From Lachnospiraceae bacterium (GTDB taxonomy: Bacteria > Bacillota > Clostridia > Lachnospirales > Lachnospiraceae), in NCBI GenBank assembly GCA_029068665.1, contig JAIECC010000040.1, forward strand, positions 1 to 8,711: a DNA stretch of 8,711 nucleotides, in the 5' to 3' direction. The notes under the pieces were generated by a model. It did no database searches. It was given only the letters and a program-made list of their open reading frames with translations, and was not told where the DNA came from. This document shows, one piece after another, positions 1 to 7,099 of the stretch. Positions within the stretch are counted from its first letter, which is position 1; each line of letters opens with the position of its first letter. The position numbers and the translations under genes were made by a program.

Positions 1-90
1 TATCGTGAAATAACTGCACAAGATGGTTCTGTGCGGCTGCCAGCAGTTAAAATTCTGGTGACTTCCTATGATGAACCGTGTATGATGTGA
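1..90 (+). CDS. 3' end of an unidentified protein-coding gene (partial)
   Basis: Frame 1 is open from the window edge to a TGA at 88-90 and encodes a 29-residue C-terminal tail that ends in Cys-Met-Met. The other two + frames stop within the first 12 bases. An intrinsic terminator begins 13 bases after the stop, which is what the 3' end of a real gene looks like. The tail contains no motif I recognise, so no function is assigned. That it is coding is inferred from the open frame and the terminator position. The start and most of the gene lie outside the window. Confidence 0.55.
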   Translation, partial: YREITAQDGSVRLPAVKILVTSYDEPCMM

Positions 91-102
91 GCGTAAGGAA
101 AG

Positions 103-139
103 AAACAGACAATGAGGTCGGCTTATTGTCTGTTTTTTT
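103..139 (+). terminator. Rho-independent terminator after the upstream gene
   Basis: A perfect 11-bp inverted repeat pairs 103-113 with 125-135 around an 11-base loop, and it is followed by an unbroken run of seven T at 133-139. The stem is A/T-rich but perfect, and the T run is clean on the + strand only. It sits 13 bases after the stop of the partial gene and should end its transcript. It also lies only 27 bases before the start codon of the AraC-family regulator, so it could act as a leader attenuator for that gene. Confidence 0.85.
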
Positions 140-151
140 GTGTTTTGGATT

Positions 152-155
152 GGAG
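152..155 (+). promoter_or_regulatory. Shine-Dalgarno site that sets the start of the AraC-family gene
   Basis: GGAG at 152-155 lies 10 bases before the ATG at 166. An in-frame ATG further upstream at 112 falls inside the terminator stem and has no Shine-Dalgarno site, so 166 is preferred. Confidence 0.7.
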
Positions 156-165
156 TGTGATCATT

Positions 166-1020
166 ATGAAGAACATTAATTATAATAGTGACTGTCATTT
201 TATATTGCATCAGCCGTTTTTTCATGATGGCGTACAAAATTACAATAAGATCATGGGTGTAGAGCCATATCAGGCATTATTCTATGAGTTCCGGACCACC
301 TCTCGGGACAAGTGCCGGGAGTATGTGACCTACATTCCTAACGGCTGCATGGATATTCTTTTTATACAAAGCGATACGGGCAATTGCATAGAGCTTTTAG
401 GCTCCAGTACCCAGGCGAAGCAGGTTCGCCGTTTAGCGAATGCTGACTATTTTGGTGTACGGCTAAAGCCGGGACTGTTTTTCTCTTATGGGAACTTGAC
501 ATTAAAAGAGCTTACGAATCAGGAATTGTTATTTTCATACGATAATGAAGATATAAGAAGCTTTTTTCAGGCTTTGAGGCGCACAAAAAGTTTACAGAAG
601 AAAGCAGAGCTGTTTCATACATACTTTGACACTTACATTAATATATCCCGTGTCCATGACCTGACCGGTTTCATGCTAAGCGAAATCAACGAAACACAGG
701 GAAACGTCCGTATCCATGAGCTTGCAGACGCACTCCATTATTCTGAACGGCATATATCCAGAATCTTTTTGGATTCCATGGGATTTACCCCAAAGACCTT
801 TGCCCGGATTGTGCGTTTTCAGAATGTAATCGATTCCATTCTGCACCAGCCTATGCATTCTCTTTGTGATTATATGACAGAACTTGGATATTCCGATCAG
901 GCCCATTTCCAGAGAGAATTCAAGCAGTATACAGGCATTACCCCAAAGCATTTTCTCTCCTATGCTCAGAGTAACGGCTGTTGCTTTTCCGGTATCAATA
1001 CAGGACAGCAGGCTTCTTAA
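166..1020 (+). CDS. AraC/XylS-family transcriptional regulator
   Basis: This 284-residue protein is a cytoplasmic DNA-binding regulator. Residues 1 to about 150 form a ligand-sensing-type N-terminal domain that resembles the DUF6597 domain of AraC-type factors, with an IPNGCMDILF core and a FGVRLKPGLFF segment at about 96-106. Residues from about 165 to 268 carry the AraC double helix-turn-helix. The first HTH is near 183-204 (IHELADALHYSERHISRIF). The second is near 231-255 and ends in the family signature GYSDQAHFQREFKQYTGITP. Start choice: the ATG at 166 has a good Shine-Dalgarno site, whereas the frame-extending ATG at 112 lies in a terminator. There is no room for a normal promoter between the terminator and the start, so expression may depend on read-through or on a promoter upstream of the hairpin. 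The gene converges on the phosphoesterase with 7 bp between stops. The ligand and target genes cannot be told from sequence, and a link to the jet genes is not supported. Confidence 0.9.
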   Translation: MKNINYNSDCHFILHQPFFHDGVQNYNKIMGVEPYQALFYEFRTTSRDKCREYVTYIPNGCMDILFIQSDTGNCIELLGSSTQAKQVRRLANADYFGVRLKPGLFFSYGNLTLKELTNQELLFSYDNEDIRSFFQALRRTKSLQKKAELFHTYFDTYINISRVHDLTGFMLSEINETQGNVRIHELADALHYSERHISRIFLDSMGFTPKTFARIVRFQNVIDSILHQPMHSLCDYMTELGYSDQAHFQREFKQYTGITPKHFLSYAQSNGCCFSGINTGQQAS

Positions 1021-1027
1021 GCAGCAT

Positions 1028-1894
1028 TTATTGCAGGTCTATGATTACCAGCTCCGGACGATTGAAGATCCTTGGCACCAGAGTACTTTCTCTTGCCAGC
1101 CCGCGGCTGACAATCATAGTCTCCTGCTCCATAGGGTATTTCCCTCCTGCATAGGATGGAAATATCCCCTGATTGGGTGCGTACAGACCATTTAATAGTC
1201 CGGGAATTCTCCATTGTCCTCCATGGGCATGACCAGCCAGTATCAGGTCGAAATCATACTGCCTGTAGGTGTCTGCCCATTCCGGGCGATGAGACAGCAG
1301 TATACTGTACCCCGCTTCACTCTTCTGTGCCTGTACTGCCATCAACTGCTCTATCATACCCTTTGCATTTTTCGTATAAGCTACCACATCCGGATCATCC
1401 ACTCCACAGATATTCAGTGTCTGTCCCTTTACCTGAATAGTATCACAGTCTCCTTCTAAAATTGTAATCCCATAGGAATCCACAATATCTAATATGGCAG
1501 TAATATCCTTGCTCCAATACTCATGATTTCCGGTAACATAATAGCAGGGATAATGTTCCGAAAGATATTTTAATGTGATTTCCGCATTTTCATAGGAACG
1601 TTCATCATCAAAAATATCTCCTCCCAGAAGAACCAAATCCGGCTTCTGTGCATCTACCGCCTGAAGTAATGTACTTTGGTTCTTTCCGTATTTACAGGAA
1701 TGCAGGTCCGTAATCAGTGCCAGACGGATGGGACGGTTAAGCTTTTCGGTCTCAATTGTGTAAACCACTGTCTTTAACCGCATATCACAGGAAATCAGTA
1801 ATGCCAAAAGAACACCCGCAGTTATAATGATTTTCTTTCTAACGCCTTTTCCACTTGTTTGCTTTTTTTCATTTGCCTGATTTTCTTGTTTCAT
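1028..1894 (-). CDS. Calcineurin-like metallophosphoesterase (YkuE/YaeI-type), membrane-anchored or lipoprotein
   Basis: This 288-residue enzyme carries the complete metal-binding set of the calcineurin-like phosphoesterase fold: D63 and H65 (TDLHS), D93 (GGDIFDD), N123/H124 (GNHEYW), H202 (LSHRPE) and H222/H224 (GHAHGGQ). It should hydrolyse a phosphomonoester or phosphodiester with a two-metal centre; the substrate is unknown. The overall arrangement is like YkuE/YaeI proteins rather than SbcD/Mre11, and there is no C-terminal capping domain. The N-terminus has a basic stretch to K21 and a hydrophobic segment at 22-35, then LISC with C36, which fits either a signal anchor or a lipobox. The catalytic domain would then lie outside the membrane. 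The ATG follows the jetC stop by 20 bp and has its own Shine-Dalgarno site, so co-transcription with jetABC is likely. It occupies the place where jetD would be expected. Whether it has a functional role with the jet proteins is unknown. Confidence 0.88.
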   Translation of the reverse strand: MKQENQANEKKQTSGKGVRKKIIITAGVLLALLISCDMRLKTVVYTIETEKLNRPIRLALITDLHSCKYGKNQSTLLQAVDAQKPDLVLLGGDIFDDERSYENAEITLKYLSEHYPCYYVTGNHEYWSKDITAILDIVDSYGITILEGDCDTIQVKGQTLNICGVDDPDVVAYTKNAKGMIEQLMAVQAQKSEAGYSILLSHRPEWADTYRQYDFDLILAGHAHGGQWRIPGLLNGLYAPNQGIFPSYAGGKYPMEQETMIVSRGLARESTLVPRIFNRPELVIIDLQ

Positions 1895-1903
1895 TTTGTA
1901 CTT

Positions 1904-1909
1904 TCCTCT
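1904..1909 (-). promoter_or_regulatory. Shine-Dalgarno site of the metallophosphoesterase
   Basis: AGAGGA on the - strand lies 9 bases before the ATG at 1894 and within the 20-bp gap after the jetC stop (TAG at 1917-1915). No separate promoter is visible in the gap, which favours translation from the jet transcript. Confidence 0.7.
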
Positions 1910-1914
1910 TAAGC

Positions 1915-4900
1915 CTATATAAAATCAAAGCTGACCTGTTCATACTCCAGATTCCGGTATTCGATTTCTTCCTGCTCTACCTGACTCCGGTAATCAACTA
2001 CCACGGTCTGCTGCCGTTTGCCCACCATCTGCTGCCCCAGAATGTAGTTTACATCGAAACGGGAAGTTATGGCCGGTGTAGCCCCTCGTGCCGGAACAAT
2101 CAACTGTACATGATTGGTCTTTAGCAGAGCGAAAATCGGTTCCCAGATATAGACATCCTTTGCTGCACCGAATGGATTGTCAATAAATATGGTCTTCATC
2201 AGCTTGTCATTTTCTCCATTGGGCGAATGAATACCGGAAATGTAGTTAATAATCGACACCAGGAACTGAATATAAATTCCCTGAGACTGTCCCGTACTTC
2301 CTACTGCTTCTTCATAGCGCAGATAACGACTCTGCTCCTTCATCCGTTCCCTCTTATAAAGGGTCAGCCGGATATTATTCATATCTGTCACAATAACGCC
2401 AAACAGTTTTTTCAGCTCCAGCCGCCCCCGGATATACTTGATTCGCTCATTGTTATTCTGAAAACGGTCCGCTCCCTTTACCACATCATCAATATAATCG
2501 GACATCCGCTGTGGAATAAACTCCTCCTTCACGTAAGGTACTGCCAGTCCCACCATCTGAATGGGTTCTTCCTCCAGCAGAATACGTGACAGCTTTGGAA
2601 GCTTTTCTAATTCATTCTTTACATCCTGACATCTCTGAATACATTGCTTTTCAAAGTTAGCTTTGATAAACTGCATGTCTTCAATGCCCCGCTCAATGCG
2701 CTCCTTTTCCAGAGCAATTACATTAATAATAGAAGAAAGACTGTCCCGAAGCTGTCTGGCTTCTCCATAATTCCCTGGAATCCCTACATCATTACTAATG
2801 GTCTGGGACAGTTCAAATGCCTGCATTTCTGTCAGTGCCTGTGCCGTCTGGCTCTTATACCGCTGCAGTTCATTTTTTGCACGTTCCAGGGCTTTTGAGC
2901 TCTTGTCATATACCAGCAGACTGTCTTCGAACACTTGCCGGAGCTGGTCTTTTCCTACCATTAACACCTTTGCATTCTGCAGTCCAATCTCATTGGATTC
3001 CACAATCCGCTTAACATCCTTATACAAATCAATCATAGCTGTATATTCCCTGCTGTGGTGCTGGTATTCTTTTTCTGAATTTTTATACTCCTGATTCAAC
3101 TGTTCTACTGCCTGCTCTGCCTCTGCAATGGCAGTCTCCGCCTCTTCCCTGGAAACCGAAGGTGCTTCATATGCTCCAAATCGCTCTTCCAGAGTCAAAA
3201 TCGCCTGCTCAATGCTTCCTTCCAGACGGTCCGCCTGCTTCTGTTTGTGTATCATATCATGCTGTAGAGTATCCACCACTAAGGACAACCGGGACAGTTC
3301 CGTACTCAGCAGTTCCAGATCCTGCTCCCCTGCTGCATACAGCTTCTGCTCCTGCCTTAGCTGCTCCAGCTCCTGAATGGAATTATCCCGCTTCGTTATG
3401 GACTTTAATGCCTTTTCCATAGATGCCTGCAATGCAGCAATCAGCTTCTTCTTATCCTCCAGTACAATGGTGCTTTTCTCAAATACAGCCTTCACTGCTT
3501 TAAATCTTGCGTCCAGTTCGGAATCACTGAATGCATTCCATTCATCCGGAAGTCCGGTGCCGTTTCCATCCGGTGCCGCCTCTGCTTCTTCTGTATAATA
3601 CTCTTTATAGTAAGCTTCCCAGTCCGCTAAACGCTGCTTTGCCTGTGCCCGTAAGGTCTGAAGCCGATGGCTGCTGTCAGAATAAGCCACCTTCCACTGA
3701 TGCAGCTCCTTTTTATAACGATTCTGTAAGGTCTGAAGTCGTTCATATTCTGTCTTACTCTTCTTTTGCTCCTGTTCTTCCAGTGCAAGCTTCTTACCAA
3801 GAGATGCAATGGTCTCTAAGGTACCGCTATCCTCCATAAGCTGATAGAATTCCTGCTGCTTTTCATTTAGCTGTTTCTTTCCGGTATTCCACTCCTCCTC
3901 CAGTTGGGAAAGCGTGTTCTTCTTTTCCTCCAGACTTGTCCTGCATTCTCTTATGGCATCCTGATTCTTTAGCCGTTTCTGCTCGATATCTACAATGGCA
4001 ATCCCCTGAAGACCGGTTACAAAAGCACTATCCTCCTGATATGTATGACTGATTTCTTCCAGTCGTTCCAGCTCCGAGGTCAACTCCTTCAGTTCTTCCT
4101 GCTGTCTGTTCTGCTCCTGCTCCAATGCTTCTGCCGATAAAAATGCCTGACTGCCCCGCTGTAGGTACATAACACAATCATTCTCTTCCCCTGTATGTAC
4201 CGTTTCCAGCACAGAACCGTTAAACACCGGAACAAAGCCGTCTCCTAAGTTCAATTCCCGAAGCTTATTATCCGTATCAAGGGCCTGAAAGTTCTCCACC
4301 AGCAGACCATATGGCAGTAACGGATGGGCAGAAAGCAGCTTCTGTCGCTGGTCTTCCGGCTGACCCGCAAGATAATCCATACCAAATACCGCATTCAGAC
4401 CATGACGGCTTTCAATATAATACTTTGCTTTTTCAACTGCCTCCGTAGGTGCAATCAGCCTGCCTTCTTCCAACTGTCGTAAGCGTCTGGTCTTTGCAGC
4501 AACCGCCTCCTTCCGGTCAGAAATCAAAGCAATATTTCCCAGATAACGGTTATTTATATTCTGAATCAATGCAGAAATATCCGCATCCGTCATCCATTCT
4601 GTTGATTTTTCTTCTGAACCGCCGCCATAGATTTCCAGCATCCGTTTTAACTTTCCGGTCTGTTCCCGATACTCCCGGTCAGTAGCCTCCAGCTGCTGTT
4701 CTTCCTTCTCCTTCTCACTGAGAATCTCTTCCATTTTTTCAATATCACGGCTTTCCGCATAATAATCCTGCTGAAGCTGTTGAAGAACTTCTTCCAGCTC
4801 TTTCATCTCATTTCTCAACTGCTTCTGCTGATTCTCCTGTTCCTGCAGGATATCCTCTGCATTCAGAAGTAAGCCGGTATTCAGTCTGCTCCGCAGCTCC

Positions 4901-6390
4901 TGCATGGCTTTTACATCCTTCTGATATTCTTCCTCCAGCTTTTGCTTATCATGCTCTGCCACTGCAAGAGCGATTTCTGCCTCCCGTTCCTGCTTTTGCA
5001 GGGAAGCAACCTTCTGCTCTGCTTCCGTATTCTGTTGTTCCTCTTTGGCTAATGATGCCCGAAGGTCAATCAGCGCCTGGTCATCCCGCTGCTTTTTTAT
5101 CCGGGCAAGTGCCTGTAATTCAGATAACTGATCTTCATTCTGATGAAGGGAAGCTTCAATTACCGCTTCATTTTCTTCCTTTAAGGTCTTATCCTGCCAA
5201 TAATCCAGGTAGTCATTCATACTTTCTTTTCGGTTCAATTCCTGTCGGCAGACAGATACCGCTTCCTGTTCCCGTTCCATATCAGACTGGATGTTCCGGA
5301 TTTCTTCCGCTAACTGCTCATATTTCAACTGATCCCGTTTGATTTTTAAGCTTTCATAAGCAAGCCGGCGCTGCTTGATCTGTACCTGCTGTGCTTCCCG
5401 CTGAAGCTCCAGCTCTTTCATCTTTTCTTCACTGGTCTTTGCTATGGTGGAGCCGGTAACGCACACATCTGCAAGATTGGCGCTCTGCTTTTCCTGTTCC
5501 TCATATAGCTCCAGAAAAGCCGCAACTCTTGCCTCTAAGACATGAAGCAGCTCCGTCTGCCGGTCATAATCTGCTATTTCCCGCTTTTTCCTGGACAGTT
5601 CAACCAGCTTATCCTTGATTTCCAATAAGGTATGTGCCATATCATGGCCTTCATCTTCCTTGTTGATTTTAACCTGATATGCCTTTTCTATAATTTCTTC
5701 AATTAATAAATCCTCTACTACCTTTCGGGCAGTTCTGTAGTTGGTTTCAAAATAAGTCCGGACATGTCCCTCTGTCTTGTTAATGCCCCGAATGATTTCC
5801 CAATGACTTTCATATAAACCATACTGACTGATAAACCGCTGGTACTCTCCCTTCCGGTCAAAGACCTGAACCTCCAGCTTTAGATCACGCCTGCCTAACT
5901 CCTTCAGATAGTTCCGCCAGCCGGTAAAGCTGACCCGCTCTCCGTCCTTTACCAGAGGCAGATTAATAATGTCGTTATCATTATAATCCCGATAAAAAAT
6001 ACAGTAATTAAAGTATTCTACTGCAGCAATTTCCCTGCCGCCCTCTTCTTCATCCAGAGAATCCTTGGCTTTTCTGGCACAAAATCCGGTGGTCATATAG
6101 CGGTAACCTTCTCGGATATCCGGCTCATCCAGCTTCCACTCAATCAGGGAATGAATGGTAGTATTGCCCCCGCCGGTACGAAACAGCTTTTCGATGGGCT
6201 GCTTTTCATCCAGGGTACAATTAGGAATCAGATTCTGAAGCAGCAACAGCATCAAAATACTCTTGCCGCCTCCGTTTGCCAGATCATATAAGGTGTTCCT
6301 GCCATACATACGCATGGTGAAATCATCATACTGCTGAGTACCAAAGTTGTATTTTACGTTATTTACACGAATCCGATTAATACTCGGCAT
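1915..6390 (-). CDS. jetC: JetC: SMC/MukB-like ATPase of a type II Wadjet system
   Basis: This 1491-residue protein has SMC architecture: N-terminal ATPase head (about 1-265), long coiled coil (about 265-585), globular hinge (about 586-755), returning coiled coil (about 756-1240) and C-terminal head (about 1250-1491). Walker A is ANGGGKS with K43/S44. The ABC signature-like segment GSTGQSQG is at 1364-1371. Walker B is TIFIDNPFG with D1404. The next residue is N1405, where most SMC/ABC ATPases have the catalytic Glu. The strand that usually ends in a switch His reads QLIVPARG (1429-1436) and has none; I recall MukB as similar there. In the family, JetC dimerises, binds JetA and JetB, and uses ATP to extrude DNA loops. 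The ATG at 6390 overlaps the end of jetB by 14 bp and has AGAGG 8 bases upstream; the longer open frame from 6441 lacks support. A Gly/Pro-rich break at 935-960 interrupts the second coil. The type II assignment rests on the JetA and JetB neighbours. Confidence 0.88.
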   Translation of the reverse strand: MPSINRIRVNNVKYNFGTQQYDDFTMRMYGRNTLYDLANGGGKSILMLLLLQNLIPNCTLDEKQPIEKLFRTGGGNTTIHSLIEWKLDEPDIREGYRYMTTGFCARKAKDSLDEEEGGREIAAVEYFNYCIFYRDYNDNDIINLPLVKDGERVSFTGWRNYLKELGRRDLKLEVQVFDRKGEYQRFISQYGLYESHWEIIRGINKTEGHVRTYFETNYRTARKVVEDLLIEEIIEKAYQVKINKEDEGHDMAHTLLEIKDKLVELSRKKREIADYDRQTELLHVLEARVAAFLELYEEQEKQSANLADVCVTGSTIAKTSEEKMKELELQREAQQVQIKQRRLAYESLKIKRDQLKYEQLAEEIRNIQSDMEREQEAVSVCRQELNRKESMNDYLDYWQDKTLKEENEAVIEASLHQNEDQLSELQALARIKKQRDDQALIDLRASLAKEEQQNTEAEQKVASLQKQEREAEIALAVAEHDKQKLEEEYQKDVKAMQELRSRLNTGLLLNAEDILQEQENQQKQLRNEMKELEEVLQQLQQDYYAESRDIEKMEEILSEKEKEEQQLEATDREYREQTGKLKRMLEIYGGGSEEKSTEWMTDADISALIQNINNRYLGNIALISDRKEAVAAKTRRLRQLEEGRLIAPTEAVEKAKYYIESRHGLNAVFGMDYLAGQPEDQRQKLLSAHPLLPYGLLVENFQALDTDNKLRELNLGDGFVPVFNGSVLETVHTGEENDCVMYLQRGSQAFLSAEALEQEQNRQQEELKELTSELERLEEISHTYQEDSAFVTGLQGIAIVDIEQKRLKNQDAIRECRTSLEEKKNTLSQLEEEWNTGKKQLNEKQQEFYQLMEDSGTLETIASLGKKLALEEQEQKKSKTEYERLQTLQNRYKKELHQWKVAYSDSSHRLQTLRAQAKQRLADWEAYYKEYYTEEAEAAPDGNGTGLPDEWNAFSDSELDARFKAVKAVFEKSTIVLEDKKKLIAALQASMEKALKSITKRDNSIQELEQLRQEQKLYAAGEQDLELLSTELSRLSLVVDTLQHDMIHKQKQADRLEGSIEQAILTLEERFGAYEAPSVSREEAETAIAEAEQAVEQLNQEYKNSEKEYQHHSREYTAMIDLYKDVKRIVESNEIGLQNAKVLMVGKDQLRQVFEDSLLVYDKSSKALERAKNELQRYKSQTAQALTEMQAFELSQTISNDVGIPGNYGEARQLRDSLSSIINVIALEKERIERGIEDMQFIKANFEKQCIQRCQDVKNELEKLPKLSRILLEEEPIQMVGLAVPYVKEEFIPQRMSDYIDDVVKGADRFQNNNERIKYIRGRLELKKLFGVIVTDMNNIRLTLYKRERMKEQSRYLRYEEAVGSTGQSQGIYIQFLVSIINYISGIHSPNGENDKLMKTIFIDNPFGAAKDVYIWEPIFALLKTNHVQLIVPARGATPAITSRFDVNYILGQQMVGKRQQTVVVDYRSQVEQEEIEYRNLEYEQVSFDFI

Positions 6391-7099
6391 GATCCTCACC
6401 TCTTTCCAACAACTCGTAAATCCGTCCCCGGTATTCTTCAAAATACTGCTCTGTCAACGCCCGCATCCGGTCTGTGGGATAATACCGTTCACTTACCTCC
6501 AGCAATAATCCCTGTCCCATCAGGAAATTGCATACCAGCTTAACCATCCCCATCTGAGACGCTCTGGAAGCCCGAAGCTGTTCCCGGTCTTCTCCGGTCA
6601 CTACCGGCAGCTCTTCCCACAAAAGGGCAATGCTCTTAAAGCTGTTTTCTTCAATCTCATCCATAGCATAAATGCTTAAATCTCTGGTGATTCCTGCAAG
6701 GGAGGATGCAACCTCTTTCACAATCTCCTCTAACCGTATATACTCCCGGTACTGATAGGAAGCAGAGTCCTGATAAAAGCACAGCAGAAGCTGATACATG
6801 ATATAGTAGCTCATGTATAATTCCTTATTATACCGCAGACCCATCAGCCGCTTTAATTCCTCGTTGGTATAACCAAAGACCCGGTTACCCTCTCCCGCAC
6901 TTAAATATAAGGCTTCCTTGTATTCATACAGATTCAGATTCAGCTTTTTCAAGATCTGATTCAATATCTCATAGACTTCTGCATTCTGATAATATTCTTC
7001 ATACAGCCTTCCATTCTCCGGGTGAGTACGTTTCACCTCTTCCCCCATGGTAAGCTTTGCATAAAGCTCCAATGCCTTATCCATATTTCGACTATCCAT
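6377..7099 (-). CDS. jetB: JetB: MukE-like subunit (DUF6063 family) of a type II Wadjet system
   Basis: This 240-residue acidic, mostly helical soluble protein lies between the JetA-like and JetC-like genes, which is the position and size of the MukE-like (KITE) subunit in MukBEF-type complexes. It looks like the DUF6063 family that accompanies DUF5716-type JetA. The C-terminal part (about 170-240) could form a winged-helix element (the SQMGMVKLVCNFLMGQGLLL region). No catalytic motif is seen; the expected role is to bind the kleisin JetA and DNA. The ATG at 7099 was chosen because AAAGGA lies 9 bases upstream. It overlaps the jetA stop by 8 bp (ATGGATAG), which suggests translational coupling. 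An earlier in-frame ATG at 7129 would overlap jetA by 38 bp and lacks a good Shine-Dalgarno site. The call rests on gene order and family resemblance, since the sequence alone is weakly informative. Confidence 0.8.
   Translation of the reverse strand: MDSRNMDKALELYAKLTMGEEVKRTHPENGRLYEEYYQNAEVYEILNQILKKLNLNLYEYKEALYLSAGEGNRVFGYTNEELKRLMGLRYNKELYMSYYIMYQLLLCFYQDSASYQYREYIRLEEIVKEVASSLAGITRDLSIYAMDEIEENSFKSIALLWEELPVVTGEDREQLRASRASQMGMVKLVCNFLMGQGLLLEVSERYYPTDRMRALTEQYFEEYRGRIYELLERGEDHAEY
6399..6403 (-). promoter_or_regulatory. Shine-Dalgarno site of jetC inside jetB
   Basis: AGAGG on the - strand lies 8 bases before the ATG at 6390, within the last codons of jetB. It decides the jetC start against the upstream ATG at 6441. 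The position fits coupled translation of jetB and jetC. Confidence 0.65.

Noticed and set aside
112..165. N-terminal extension of the AraC-type protein from an ATG at 112
   Set aside because: The ATG lies inside the terminator stem, has no Shine-Dalgarno site, and adds a Cys/Phe-rich stretch unlike the family.
676..951. 91-codon - strand open frame inside the AraC-type gene
   Set aside because: It overlaps the conserved helix-turn-helix coding region in antisense and shows no protein family features.
1028..1894. Calling the phosphoesterase SbcD/Mre11
   Set aside because: It lacks the C-terminal capping domain, is shorter than SbcD, has a hydrophobic N-terminal segment, and its motif context fits YkuE/YaeI-type enzymes.
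2227..5342. Several + strand open frames of 70-120 codons across jetC
   Set aside because: They are antisense shadows of a long, E/Q/L-rich coding frame; none has a convincing Shine-Dalgarno site or a recognisable domain.
3100..5420. Recurring short CTGCTC/CTCCAG-type words that look like DNA repeats
   Set aside because: They encode Glu/Gln/Leu heptads of the coiled coil on the - strand; spacing is irregular and there are no spacers, so this is neither a CRISPR array nor a tandem repeat.
1915..6390. Calling the large ATPase housekeeping Smc or SbcC/Rad50
   Set aside because: It has MukB-like head features, no zinc-hook CxxC at the coil apex, and MukF-like and MukE-like neighbours, so a JetC/MukB-type protein fits better.
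6391..6441. Longer jetC from an ATG at 6441
   Set aside because: It would overlap jetB by 65 bp, and the extra 17 residues are unlike an SMC N-terminus. The ATG at 6390 has a well-placed AGAGG.
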